DNA of 64,000 nt from Trichoplax adhaerens (taxonomy: Eukaryota > Placozoa > Uniplacotomia > Trichoplacea > Trichoplacidae): assembly GCF_000150275.1 (NCBI RefSeq), contig NW_002060946.1, positions 2,313,454 through 2,377,453 of the forward strand, read 5' to 3'. Every line of letters begins with the position of its first letter. Within the stretch, counting starts at the first letter, position 1. The notes under the pieces were generated by a model. It was not told where the DNA came from. It ran no database searches and worked only from the letters and a program-made list of their open reading frames with translations. Positions 1-13,724 of this stretch are shown piece after piece. The translations under genes and the position numbers were made by a program.

Positions 1-1358
1 AAACGACTAAACGTTGAAGCAAATTATAATTTAATGTCTAAGACATGATTTAAAGATGCTTAGAACATAATAATATTACTCTATTAATTAAGGAAAGCTT
101 GCTGGTTTATTGAATAGGGTCTGTTTGATCAGATTTCAATTCTACCGATCTTACGGTGTGAATATCGAACAGCGCATTATTTTCGGGAGAATCGAAGTAA
201 TCTACTTCATGAAATTTTAGTGTATCTAATCCCTCAGTTTTGAAATAGGACTTTAGAATGATCTAATTTCAAAAGCAGTAAATATATAATTTAACGGCAA
301 TGCGTTATCTTTGAGAAGGATAGATGAATCTAATATATAATATATTGCTTTCACACATTATGAAATTTGCATGAATTACAACTTATTCGATCTAACTAAT
401 GAGGACATCAAGCGTGTTGTTTTAGAGAAAGTCAAAAGTAACCTATTTTATTTATAACACTATCTTATCAATGAATGAAAAAGTCTGCTAGTTTATTAGA
501 TGTCACTCTTTATCAAATCTCAAGGATACCTAAGACATAATTAATGAAAGTGCACTATTTTAGAGAAGGAATAGATAATCTATGACCTAAACTAACATTA
601 GTCCTACAATTTTGTGACAACTTCTAGTTTACTCATTGTAGCTTTAAGTTTGATTGAAACTTCGAGAGTATCAATATATTATTTTGGAGATGCAGCATAA
701 CTGATTTTGCAAATAATATTACCCTACTAACTAATGAACGTTTACCGGTTTGTTAATCATGACTTTGGTTTGTTCTAATTGCAAGGTAGTAATAAGAATG
801 TGATTGAACAAAATCTTTACTATGGGGAAGAAAGTTTAACCTATTAGATAGAATATTACTTTATCAAATTATAAAACTTCCTCTTTATTGATTATAGCTT
901 TAGTATGATTACATTTAAAGGAAGTATAAGTTTCTTACTAATTTATAAGATCCTAGAAATTAAACTAACTAATGCAGCTTAAAGGGTTGTCGCGGCATAC
1001 CTCTCACAACAATCGTTTTCCGCTTTACATTTTTCTTTATGGTAATCTCGAAAAATGCAATTAGTATGATAAAAGCTTCGAAAAAAGTTATTTTGCTTCC
1101 TAATGCCGACGATCATTTAAATTTGAAATCGTAATTTACCACAATTTAGCTGACGATATCATCATCAATCCATCGTTTTAAAACAGGCTGCATTAAATGA
1201 ACAACTTTACGCTTTTGTATGAATTTATAATCAATAATTATATGAACTGTGATGATGAATTCGCTAGTTCAATTTCCTTAAAATTAAATTACCTTAAATT
1301 TGGAATTAGATCCCGTAATCATTTGTTTAAATGTGGATTATGTTAGGTTGGTTGTCAG
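1..1358. repeat. Degenerate repeat-rich 5' flank, no gene seen
   Basis: No coding exon could be supported here. Related but strongly diverged stretches recur around 80, 395, 465, 720 and 965. They share a core like ctaactaatgaac followed by a gtttattga-type block, and one pair also shares a 'ttgtagctttaagtttgatt' block (near 640 and 890). The same taactaatgaggac core appears again near 2312, and a variant near 6250, inside introns of the next gene. The region probably also holds the promoter and the missing signal-peptide exon of that gene, but I could not pick that exon with confidence. Confidence 0.4.
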
Positions 1359-4300
1359 TCATCGCCATCGGCAAATCTTCATGGCAAAATTACAGTTCAT
1401 TTTCTTAATTATGAAAATCAGAAAGGATTAGGATGGCGTTATCCAGCCTGCAACGAAACGCAAATGAGATGTCCAAGTCAATTTCATATCTGTATTGGCC
1501 ACGCTGGAAAAAGTTGCTATCAACAGGTCATCAGCAAATTTTTCAAGACTAAAATCACAAGAGTCCCACTAGACAGTAAAAGCAACTTATCCAAAACAAT
1601 TTCTAATCCATTTACCATTTCCTATTATCAACCATTACCGGTAATATAGAATTTTATTACTGGAATATTGAGCAATTGTGACGTTTATGAGCCTCTAATA
1701 GAAATTTACTGAAGATACTTGAATACTTGAAATATCAGTCTAGTATAAGCCTCTCTATCATCAATCATCTAGTAATTTTTACTTGTGCCATTTTGATAGT
1801 TCTTTAACTAGGAGTTTTTCTTATTCCCAATTTATAACAGTATTAAGCAAAACTAAAAATCATAAACTTAATTTTAGTCGCATTTATATTATTCCTGTTT
1901 ACGATTTTCATATCAATAAATATTCCAATTTCTACATAGCAGATATAATAAGTTGAATTACTTTTATCCAAGTTTTAAGGTGATAAAAATGCCGCTACTG
2001 TGCTAGATGCGATAATAAATATAAGATAGCATAAAAAAATTTTCATTAGTTCCGAATTAACTAATTTAAAACCTTTACTTGGTCTTATATTTATCGATTT
2101 GTCTATTCTGTTCCATTATTGAGAAATTGAATTCTATGATGGTTCTACAGATTTTCTCAATATCACTTTTAGTCATGCATAAAATGAAATATTGATATAA
2201 TTCGTATAAACTTGTCTGCTAAATCATAACATGAATCTACAAAATCGTTACTAACACCTCTACTTATATTGAAAACTTGTCTTTCATTTCATCACCATAA
2301 TTAACTAAATAACTAATGAGGACTTAACACTTACCTATCTCTATCATGATAAGAAATAATGATAAATTTAAAATCGCTTGTATACTTATTTTGTCATTTA
2401 GGAGAACTTGAGTGTCCATGTTGAGGTTTTCGATAGAGTGAATAAGAACTTAAACCACGTAGATAGGATCAATTCCAGTGTTTCCGTCGAAGCCAACAGC
2501 ACCCAAACTTATAAATTGCTAGGTACAAGGCCTGCATTACCTGTGTCAGCATTGACTATCAGTTTTCAGTATCAGTGCGATTCAAATTGGACTGGTCAAT
2601 ACTGTGAATCAGGTAAGTTAATGGGCAATATACAATATAATTCTTTATAGACTGTATATCAATTTTTGCAGTCCAAGCTCAAGCTATCTACTGATGAATT
2701 TTTAGTAATTAAACTGAATTATATCCAGTAGTACCTAAACTTTATTAAATAAATATTACCGTATAGAACTGATTTAAGCAATATCTAATAACTGCCAAAA
2801 AGGTACACTCTTCCATTTATTGCCGTCAATTTGATAGGACTTACTTTGCACGAAAAAAACTTTACTTCAATAAAAGACATTACTGTATTAATTCAATCTA
2901 ATTACTAGCCATTTTATAGCAATATACAATAGAGTATGCCACGATTACTTTTGTAACTCTCTTGTTCTTCACGATCATCATATAATGGCTATCTTATAAT
3001 GCAACTGTTGACGTAATTTCTTGTCTAATTTATTATTCTAATTGACGTTTAATACTTATCTCCCTTTTATTATAGCTGTTTGCGCTCCAGATTGCAATCT
3101 TAGTCATGCACACTGTAATAACAAGCCCGGGCAATGCATGTAAATATCAGCAATTCTGACAGATCTTGCGTTTAAGATGATATTTTAACTTATTTACTTT
3201 TCAAATTATCCAACTATTACTATCAACTTGCATTTCTAGTTTATAATATTTGTAACACTAGTATTAATGCTTGGTTGAAGGCATAAATTGCAAATTTTAA
3301 AAGTGGAAATAATCAAATATCAATTATCACAATTATCCTTAATAGACTAATTATACCATTGCCATTACCATTACTGTACTCATTGAAAATAATGTCTAGG
3401 TTTTATGAGAGTTTATTTTATAGTGCTCTTTCGAATATAATTACGATTGATCAAATTCTGTCTTCAAATATATAAACGATGAATATCATAAATAGATGCA
3501 ATGATTACTGGAAAGGCCCAAATTGTTCTGAATGTGTTAAAGCAATTGACTGTTCAGGTAGATAAATATAAAGTATCAATTACTGTAGTCTCGAAAGAAG
3601 GAAATGGTAGATTTTTAGTCTAAATTGACAAATACGGTATAGTAATAAGGTAAGCAAGTTTTGATGTCCATTTTAATTTGAAGAGAATGGTATGTGTGTC
3701 AATGGAGGAGATTGCGTTTGCAAAGCTAACTGGGGTGGAAAGAAATGCAATAAAGGTATGCACTGAATCAACCGATATGGTATTGATATATGAATTAAAA
3801 CAACGATAAATTATAGCTACACCTGAGATATTTTTGTCTTTTAATTTAATGTTGATATAAATGCAATTAGTCTTCTGATCACTTTATTACTTATTTTATG
3901 AATTATTTAATAATCACACAGACTTAAATCCGTGTCGCAATCAACCATGCGGAAGATATGGCAATTGTTCAATTACCGGATCAGTTCAGAATCCATTTAA
4001 TTGTAGTTGCGAAAATCAATATGCTGGAGATCGATGTCAATATCGTAAGAGCAAGTAGATTAGATACGTTAATTCGAGCCAGATTATATAACCCACTATC
4101 TAGCCATCATACTAAAATATCAGCGTTGTTAGTTTAGTATCAATTATCACCGGAAAACAATAATCAACTGTAGGAGTACTTATCTCATTAGACAGTATGA
4201 TTCGGATTATGATGATATTGTATATATGTCGTAGAGGTATAATAAGAGATTTTAACTGAGATTCAGCATTTATTAGCCTGAAATATAATCGATTAGAGTA

Positions 4301-7300
4301 CTGTTTTATCTGTAGTGCATTCAATGATACATGTATAATTGAAGTAAATTTTAGTTTATCTTTATACATATATATAAGAAACTAATTTTAGCAATAGAAT
4401 AAGATGCTAAGTATATTCATTCTTGAATATTCGTATATGCACCAATCCTATAGTGCGGCCCGATATATTGTCAACACAATCTACTTTCGACAGTATTCAA
4501 CTAGAATGGTTGGACGTTAATCCTAATGTTAGCCAAGGAGTTATTGATAAGCCATCCATAGCCACCTATTACATCCTATATCGCCTGATGAAAAACAGCA
4601 ATGTTGATATTCATTGCATCAAATGTTTTGCATCCAACAGTACTAGACAAACTCAATATCATCTAGTTAATCTACTGCCTGCAGTACATTATCAGATCCA
4701 AATTACAGCTATTATAGGAGCAGATTCACAACGCGCTGTAGCGATACATGGACACTGGAAAGACGCTACTACCAAAGGTAAATTGATATTCTTCCATATT
4801 CTTGATGATATTACTTTTGTACAGTTAGGTTTGCGACTTGTATATTCAACATTTTTCGCTGTATGCCATAAAGCTTGGTGATTAATATTTGAAATAGTGC
4901 CGTGTAAATCCAAATTGTAAATAAATATTTCATAATGATGGAGAATTTAAACAAATTGTTGTTATCTTCTTGTAGCATAGACTTATCTATTCATTATCGG
5001 TATAAGAAAAGGTTTAATTGGCTAGAATTTGAAATAAACATAGCCAAATTGTCCTGATTGTCTTACTCCATATCAGATTTTAATTACTATCACTCTATAT
5101 CGAGTCGGAAATAGATTTGTTAAGATCGATATTTCAAAGGCGTACCGTAAAATTATAAGTGAGTTTAAACTTCTTATAAAGCTAGCGGGTTGAATAAGGC
5201 ATTGAAACACTTACATTAGCAAAATAAGGCTGAATTAATCAAGATTTAAATATTTATTATCGCAGAACATAACATTTTAAAATAATTAAATATCAATATT
5301 AGATCAATAGGATCAATATCTGATTAACGATTATTCAATGATATAGAATTATCCTATGCCATAAGACATTAGAACATATATGTAAATGAGTACGAATGTT
5401 GAATTAAACCAAGATTGAAATCGATCATTACAAATTATATCTCGCTTGTTCATATTTAGGTCCGCCAGGTGCTCCAACAATTGTCGACATTAACACAGGA
5501 AAAAATGAGGCCCATATAAAGTGGACTCTATCTGCTCAAGGTACCGGTGGATATTTTTTGCGTCAACTCAATTTTAGCGTTCAATATTGGATTCCATCTA
5601 CATCTTTTAACTGGAACAGCCATGGAGATTCTTGTAATAGCTGCTGGCTTATTCCATCAGTTCGTCGCGATGGTGATGAGTATCTTCAGAATCTGCAAGC
5701 AAATACGACTTATGCTGTTAGAATTGTTGTTTCTAATCCAGCCGGTCATAATGTTAGTAGTTGGAAGGCTGTCACAACCAAAGGTAGTCCATCTAATTTT
5801 GAAATCCATCGACGCTAAATGCATCTAGTGTTTCATCCGTGTTACTTTGTGTCATTTTAGACTAGCTACACTCTTCTATCACTAATTAGGTCTTCCTGAT
5901 CGGGCAGAAATTTCTCAAGTAATCACAACAGGATACTCAGCAATTGTTTCTTGGCCTCGAATAAGTTATAATGGTGGCTATCAATTAAACGATGTCACTT
6001 ATAGTGTCGATTTTACTGCTGGCATTCAGAAAAATCCTGAAGCTGCTATGACATGTATTGATTGCATACATGTTACCCAATCCATGGGTTATGCCAATAT
6101 TACCAATTTGGAAGGAAATACTACTTACCAGGTTCGTGTGGAGACGAAAAATCGAGCTGGCAGTAGCTTCTCACTTTGGAAGGTGATGAGAACCAAAGGT
6201 AACCAAGATATCAATTTATATGACGTAGATCACAATTAAATTTTATCCGGATTAACTAATGAAGCAGTAATTGAAGTTCTTGCTTATTGATAAATAGAAG
6301 CCACTTCGGTGATATACCGTAGTCACTAATGACTTAATATCATGACGGTAGTTTCTTATAACAGGGGTATAATTTTATACCATAAATTCAGGAGATTGAG
6401 TCTATATAATGAATAGTTAGAAAACTCATTAATTATCTATGGTGCTGTAAATTATAAATCCTTACATATGTACAGCATTTAAAATTATCAGATTATACTG
6501 AATAAAATAATTTATACATCTGACTATTTATGACGGATATTATTGCACTTAATCTTGTTTTTAATTTAGGATTGCCAGGACAGCCTACTATTTTTAACAT
6601 CACCATCTTCGTAAATACAGTCACAATTAATTGGATGCCGGTTGGAGATAATGGCGGCTATACATTTCAAAATATTGTCTACTATATAGAATATTTTTCA
6701 ATTGATGATTTTCCCGTACCTGCAGGAAAACAGTACCATAGGACTCGAAACACTAACAAAACTTCTCTAACATTTGTCATTTATGAAGATGCACCTACAT
6801 TTTACCTCTTTCGACTTATAGCAGTTAATCCAGCGGGCTCTAGAGCAGGCGACTGGATACGTGGTAAAATTCAAGGTAAATTTACAATTGATTCGGCAAT
6901 CGATTCTATACCGGTATAAATTGAAAACTTTTTCACACTTGCTAACCGATTACATTTCATCTTTGTCTCTTGATCATTCCCTTATCCTACCGATGCCGAT
7001 CTTTTAGGATTAGAGCCATCTAAATGTGATATTGTAAGCACACGTTTAACAAATACAACAGCAACGTTATCATGGAATGCTATTACTTACAATGGCAAAT
7101 ATCGCTTAAGCGAAGTAACCTACTATGCCCAATATAAGATATTTGACGGCGAAAGCGGTGATTGCACGTCGTGTACAAGTACTTCAAAGACAACTAACAC
7201 TTTTACCGAAATTATCGGATTAAATCCCGATACATTATATCGATTCCGTATTATAGCGGTTAATCCTTACGGTTATTCATCAGGCAAATTTACCGAAGCC

Positions 7301-8892
7301 CGAACGAAAGGTAAGGCTATCGTATCCCTTATTCTGGTCATAACTGTAGAAATTAGGCTTGTTATGATCGCTGATGCTGATGTTTCATTTTAGCAATGAT
7401 AGAGTATATGGGATAGGGAAATTTCTGCTCGTATTTCATCATTATTATCATTTCACTAAAAGTAGTGTAACATAAAAATATAAATAAAGCAAATGTACTA
7501 TTCTGCGTGATCCATTCCATCTTTAATGAAAAGTAGCTTGATTAGCTTACATTCTAGAAAAAATATTTATTTCGATGATATCGGTGCAATCGACTATTTT
7601 TCTTCTCCGTCTTTTTCTATCGGTCTAAAAGTTATAATTCGTTATCTTTCAGCTAATCCGCCACCTAAAGAGCCGCATCATGATAATAGAATTGGTGTTT
7701 ATGTTGGAATTGCAAGCGGATTAGCAGTCGCTTCCATCGCTTTATTCATTGTTGGAGTTATTCTGTATCGGCGTTACAAAAGGAAAGCTGAAAGAAGTAA
7801 GAGCTCCTAACATACCTTTTATTAATTTTCTTAATATAATATTATAGTATTTCTTATTTTGAGATTTTTATTATACACGGTAACACTGTATATTTTTACT
7901 CGGTGATCAATTTCAGCCACTTTTTCTAGCCATAGATCTGCGAAATTATTCATGCTCTTCATAATCAATCTTGCGCCTTTAACATTTTAACATAAGATCG
8001 CTGAATAAGTAGCAGTTTAATCCTTGTTCAAATCAACATTACCCAATCCTAATCGTGGACTAGCAAAATCAACAAGTATCTAATCTCTATAACTAGCGAT
8101 TTCAGGATAGCACTTTGACCACATAACCAGCGATTGTAACGTAGTTAAACACCGTGATGATCATGTATTTGAGATAAGCTTCGTCCATAGCTTTCCTTCC
8201 ATTTTATAACTCTAGCCATCATCAAGTGCCGGTAATCATCTATCATGTTCTTTCACGCCTATAACTTCTAATTTATCAATCCGTTAATGTCACCAACAAG
8301 AATATCAGCTAATAAATAATTATCAAACTACACTTCTTGCAATAATTACAAGATCAGGCTCTGCAATTACAATTTTGTATACCTGTCAGAATCATTATTA
8401 TCATTTTCTTCTCAATTAATCCAATCTGTGTCTTAATAAATACTTAAGTTTAGATAAATAAGTAATTAATCTATCCAATTAAGACATCATTAGTCATTTT
8501 CAACCTCTTTTCCAAATCATCAGCATACTGTTTTTTCGTTTTTACCGGCATCATTTTCAGTAGATTAGAATAGTCAGTTTAATAATGCATCATTCAGCCA
8601 ATCTTAAAATTTAAAGTTTTATGAACTTTATATATGAGTTATTTAGATTACAAATTGCACTAAGAAAGTGCGCACGAGATTAACATTTAATATTGAGAAA
8701 TGACTTTATCAACGAACGAAAATGATTAAAAAATTTTCGAAATTACTGCTTCAAATTTTTCTCACTTTTCTTTTCCTATCAATAGGCATTCCAGCCCAAC
8801 GTCTACATGACTTAATGTCGCAGTCAACCAGCGATTTTGATTTCAATTATAAGGATACCATTGTATTAACTAGTTCTGAAATTACGGAATAA
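1359..8892 (+). CDS. Notch-ligand-like (MNNL/EGF) single-pass membrane protein with five FN3 domains
   Basis: Thirteen exons join in phase: 1359-1640, 2402-2612, 3076-3139, 3496-3557, 3684-3755, 3922-4044, 4412-4777, 5460-5783, 5890-6198, 6570-6875, 7008-7310, 7653-7796, 8786-8892. They give about 890 residues, lacking the start and signal peptide. Exons 1-2 match the MNNL domain of Delta/Jagged ligands (GKITVHFLNYEN; LSVHVEVFD) and run into the first half of a DSL domain (CDSNWTGQYC). Next come EGF repeats (CAPDC..., NGMCVNGGDC, DLNPCRNQPC), then five FN3 domains. Each FN3 is a single phase 1-1 exon, the classic sign of extracellular module shuffling. The 12th exon holds a membrane helix (IGVYVGIASGLAVASIALFI) followed by a basic stop-transfer run. 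A cytoplasmic tail of about 45 residues ends at a stop at 8892. It is inferred to be a cell-surface ligand or adhesion protein. No ortholog name is offered, because the FN3 stalk and short DSL are not standard for Notch ligands. Confidence 0.8.
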
Positions 8893-10677
8893 AATTGTAT
8901 CTCTATATTAGATATCAATTAATACACTTTGTTCTCCAATCTACCATCTCTGTGGATCCCAAAATGTGATTTTGATTGCTACAATTACTATATCACTATC
9001 TAGTTACTCTAATCATCATGAATATACCTTAAGCCTACAGTATACCCCTCTGTAATAGATATGTATACAGTAGCATATTTAGTTAATGCACCTAATATTT
9101 TAATTTACTATCTTATATTTTGCTTCTTTCTCTCTTTGGTAATTGTAGCTATGATACCTACTGCATGTAAACACCTACTAGCCTGCTATTTACATATGCG
9201 GCTGAGTATATTGTACGGTAGTGTTTTGAAAGTTATAAGCGCTATTTAGAAATCTATGTAGACTTGATCTCGGCTAAGATTCCTTTACACTACTAACTCG
9301 TACTGTTCGATTATACGATGTCAGCCTATGATTAGATAATTACTCGTATATCTATAAGTAGGAAATTTGAATTTACTCGATAGCATCTTCTACTTTACTG
9401 TATAAACTCTAATAAACTCTAACCAGTAAGCGTTTATATTTGCATCATTTACTAGAAGCATTTGCCAAAATGGTCAATAAATATACGGTATGATGTGGTA
9501 TACCTAGAACTACGAGTAGGCATCTGAAATACGTATCTGCCTTTAACTACAGTAAAATACAATTGTAATTACTTTCCAAGCAGCATGTTCAAGAATGAAA
9601 TATATAAGAAATATATAATTCTATATGGTCTACGCAATTCCTAAGCACAACACACTTTCGACTACTGTACTGTAAGTCCTTTAAGAATCGCAATGGAACG
9701 ACTTTCCCAGCAGAGACCTATAAAATAGTATCTTCTATAGAATCCAGCATATCAGCAAGATCTGTATTTAGAATTTTAATTAATAGGCCTGATTTTATTG
9801 TAACCGTTTGAATCCTATAAAGATACAAGTATCTGAAATTTTTGTGGAATATTTCAGTCCCTACACAAAGAATGCACTTTTTAAATGTCAAGTTAGTAGT
9901 GCATGCCAATATGCTCTATAATAATTTAATTTTACTGAAAAGCTTTAGGCTTTTATTTAATAGGTCTGAAAGTAAATTTTCTAGCCTAGCACTATAAAAT
10001 TGTTCTGTTACGTTCAGAACCAGACCAGAAAAAAAGCATATGTAGCTCATTTCTATTTGTATAAGGATATCTGGTATGTTATGTACAAGGTTGTAATACT
10101 TAATCCATACCATAATAGCATATTGTAAGCAACTAACAAACACTTTCTTTAAAAAGGCAGTATTATGAGTGAAGAGTGTCCTATACTTTGAATTATAACT
10201 CTCGAACCAGATTAAATATCAAGCAAATTGATAGCAACAATCAATTAAGCCTTACTACAACTCTATTTTTGTATGAATGATGTAAAAATTTGGTATCATG
10301 AAGTTGAAAAATATATTAAAACTGTCTGCAAATAACAATTAGGTCCTATTCTCGTCTACCGCCACCTACAAATTGATCAAACCACTAACAGACAAAGTAA
10401 AATTGCGCAGCTATTGTGATAAATTATAATAATAATCAATTGAATCAATCATTTCAGCATTGACCGAAATTTAAGTAAGTACATAAATTCGCTTCATGAT
10501 GTATATATTCATATATATACGGATATACCTATTACATTATGACTTAGAGGTAGTCATATATCAACATTAATTTCGCATTTAAAGATGGTGTAAACTAGAA
10601 TCTCCTTTTCTGTACAGGTTAAACAAATTGCTCAGTCAAAAATTACACTCCGCCGCATAAAAGTTTATAAAGTTATC
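8893..10677. other. Intergenic between convergent genes, no gene seen
   Basis: This stretch separates the stop of the membrane protein (+) from the stop of tafazzin (-), so it should contain both 3' ends. Only short open frames without splice-linked partners or recognisable domains are present. No RNA gene or clear repeat was noticed. Confidence 0.5.
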
Positions 10678-13390
10678 CTAATGTTGTGGTGAACGAGCAA
10701 GATGGAGTTTGGCAGTTTTACGACCAAGCTCATATAATCTATCTTGAATATGATTCGTTATTCGAATTCTAGTTTCAGCCTATTAGTTAATTAAATCAAA
10801 TATACATAAAATTACATGTTAATATTGACATCACTGTCACTTCACGTAACACGAAATTAATCATGAATAAACATTAATAGCATTTCTAAGCAGTCATTAT
10901 AATTAAACGAACCAGGCTTAGTTTATGCCTTCTATGATCTTGTATAAAGTTATCCACATGTATTGGCTCGCCAACATTGAATGTTACTTTCTTTATATTT
11001 ATCATAGTATATCACATAGAATGGTTAGAAATTATAAATGAGTTGATAACATAGTTTTTTTAAATTTTAGATTTAATGAAATATCATTGATTAATAAAAT
11101 AAAAGTCCTACTTTAAACGGCCTTGGTATATATGGTTTATAGTTTGGTAGTAAATCATCCATGCCTAAGTAAATTATTTGTTTCAAGAGAATAAATAAAA
11201 ATGGAATACAGTATTCATTCATTTTACTAGACCAAACTAAAGCTGTACTATATCTAATATAGATCGAAGAACTATACAATAGTTTTATTTAAAATAATTT
11301 ACGAATCCCTTTTAAACCGACAATTCAATGTATAATTTATCCGCTAATAACTGTTACTAAATGAGTACCAGCAAGGAATGTTTACTTGACAAACTAAGAC
11401 TACAGCTACGAGCAAGTCGAAGAAGCGGAATGTAGCAGAGATAAGGGAGCACTTCTAGCTCAACATTTAGAGAGGCTGACTTACCAATACTAAAGCACGC
11501 AGTCATTTAGAATTAAGGACAAAGCATATGGTATATAGTGCCGACATACACAGAAATAATCAAATTGCTTCAAAGTATTGAATCTTAAATCCTGACTAAT
11601 CAACGATCAGGTTTAAGGCGACACAGGTTACTGTATACAGTATCCGTTGGACAATCATCAGTAAAGACTAAGTTCCTGCTTAGATATTCACCTTCATGCC
11701 AATAAGGTAATACAATTGGAGGGGTTTTAGCTTCCATTATTAGTCTTGAAATACCTATAATCCAAGAAAAGCAATTAATAAATTAAAACTGAAAGATATG
11801 CTTAAGTTACTTTAATCTAGATAAAATCTTAAAAGTGATTAATTTATACAGCTTGATTATTACGAATAATTTGTGTTACATACCCCATTTGATCCTCATT
11901 GGGGTTTTAGCCATATTGACTCCGCCTGTTTATATCGTTGAGGTAAGGATTATGTTAATTCAAAATACTGTACAATCAATTCTACGATTCTATCTCCGAT
12001 TTCAACCCATACAAAATTATTGTAATCTTACTTATGCAAGTGCTGTAGCTTCATTTTGATAAAGGAAAATTGATATTAGCATTTACCTTCCGGGAAAATA
12101 TGCACCCAATCACCTTCATCTAATTTTTCTATAGCCCAATCAACTCCTGGCTGATAAATGCCATCTCCACGGACAACAGGAACAACCTATGCAAGTGATA
12201 AATTTATCATTGATTCAAATTTTAACATTTAGAAAGTACACCATTCTACATTACAGGTAGTAATAATTTGAAATATTCCCATACTACATTTCCTCAAAGT
12301 ATCGTAGCCTACCCGACCACTTGTAAAGAGTAAGGTTAAAGGAAAGCTGGTAAAGCAGATATTATTGGCAGCTAGAGTCCTAGTATAGTCCAAAGAGAAG
12401 ACAGCAACAATTTTCAATCACGATAAAAATTCAATCAAGAATTTGACTTGTACATTGAAAAAGAAGAAATTTGACAATTTATTTCTACCATCTCATCAGT
12501 TTATACTGCATAATAGTAGAGGCAGGTAGTAGGCCTTGAGGGGAAAACAATGTCCACACCCGTTTGAAATTGTCCATAGATCCATATGAACAAGTACAAA
12601 ATGATAAAGCATCAGTAGGTACATGCCCAAGATGGTTTAGAGTTAGGATACCGAAATAGATTAAATTACTAATGGTAGACAGCAGTGTAATGTCTCTTAA
12701 TTTAATTTATGATTGATTGGCTGGATTCAAAGATTAATTTGACTAATTGATCCGACAGTTAAATTGAATTTGTTTACAACATATTTATTACACATTACAC
12801 ATTGATACATTTCTATACTTTATTAGAGTTGGATATAGATAGATCCCATTCAATCCTGTTAAATTACTCATGATAGACAGCTGTGCAATATGTAGTAATC
12901 TATTTTAGGCATTGATTAGCAGCATAGAATGATAAACTTACCTAATAGACCAGGATCATCAACACAACAGTGATGATTAGAAACAGTAATTAGTCCAACA
13001 TGAGGAGGTCGCTTGGTAACAGCATCATTCCATCGATCAAGATTAAAACGATTGCCATAAGTTAATCGGTCTACGATAAACAGAATAATATCAAGACTTG
13101 ATTAATTTATTGTACAAGGAAATGTGGACGGAGAAATGAAGACCCGTAATCGTTGCAGTGCTGTAGAATAGCCAAGATGGCTAAGAAAATAACAATTCCT
13201 GCAGGTAACAAGCCAGTGTAATATTCATTAGCTGTATCTTACCCATGAATACTTTACAAAGTAGAAACGACGATGTCATTACTGCACAATTGATCCAGTT
13301 ATAAAATTTTGCTTTATAGAATTTATAAGGGAAAGTAATCGTCTGTGAAAGTTTGGTATTGGTCCATTTCTCTCCGCCAGCATGCGCCAT
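10678..13390 (-). CDS. TAFAZZIN: Tafazzin, cardiolipin-remodelling transacylase
   Basis: Ten exons join in phase: 13243-13390, 12942-13070, 12489-12534, 12313-12379, 12087-12186, 11884-11925, 11692-11754, 11112-11164, 10913-10990, 10678-10779. They give 275 residues, close to the 262-292 of human forms. Tafazzin swaps acyl chains between phospholipids and cardiolipin at mitochondrial membranes. The PlsC-type HX4D motif is seen as [10 protein letters not shown] (H82, D87). The binding motif is DWVHIFPEG, preceded by [13 protein letters not shown]; further conserved blocks are [14 protein letters not shown] and KWG at the exon 6-7 junction. The N-terminal exon carries a hydrophobic stretch of the kind that anchors tafazzin in the membrane interface. 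The donor of exon 9 (ctg|gttcgt) is weak, but phase and alignment support it. It shares a roughly 335-bp upstream region with MCM10. Confidence 0.95.
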
Positions 13391-13724
13391 GTTGAATGAT
13401 TGAGGCGTTGGACGTGACGCACGCCACGGTGAGTGAAGTGAATCGATTCAGTCAACCGTCTGCTTCACTTGTTGGCGACAGATAACGGCGAGCTCAGTGC
13501 AATACGGTACAGTACACGACAGTTACCGTACATTACTGTAGTGTACAGTACTGTACTGTACTGTACAGTGTACTGTACAGTGACATTCAATCGGTGTCAT
13601 AGTAAAGACTGTAGATCTTTCCGACGTGCTAAACCACGCTTGCGTCAACCATGGCGGGAAATTCCAACTCATTCATACCTGATCAACCTCATACTGCATT
13701 CACTTCAGAAAAGAGAGAAACAAC
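13391..13724. promoter_or_regulatory. Putative bidirectional promoter, tafazzin/MCM10
   Basis: The start codons of tafazzin (-) and MCM10 (+) lie about 335 bp apart and point away from each other, so this gap should drive both. Between about 13505 and 13575 it holds a dense run of tac/gta palindromic words (gtacagtacac, tgtactgtactgtac). No TATA box or known factor site is claimed. Confidence 0.6.
13505..13575. repeat. GTAC-rich palindromic cluster
   Basis: Overlapping copies of gtacagtac/gtactgtac fill about 70 bp, many of them self-complementary, so the strand could fold into alternative hairpins. Similar clusters occur at 45435-45550 and, more briefly, at 18437-18452. Confidence 0.75.
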
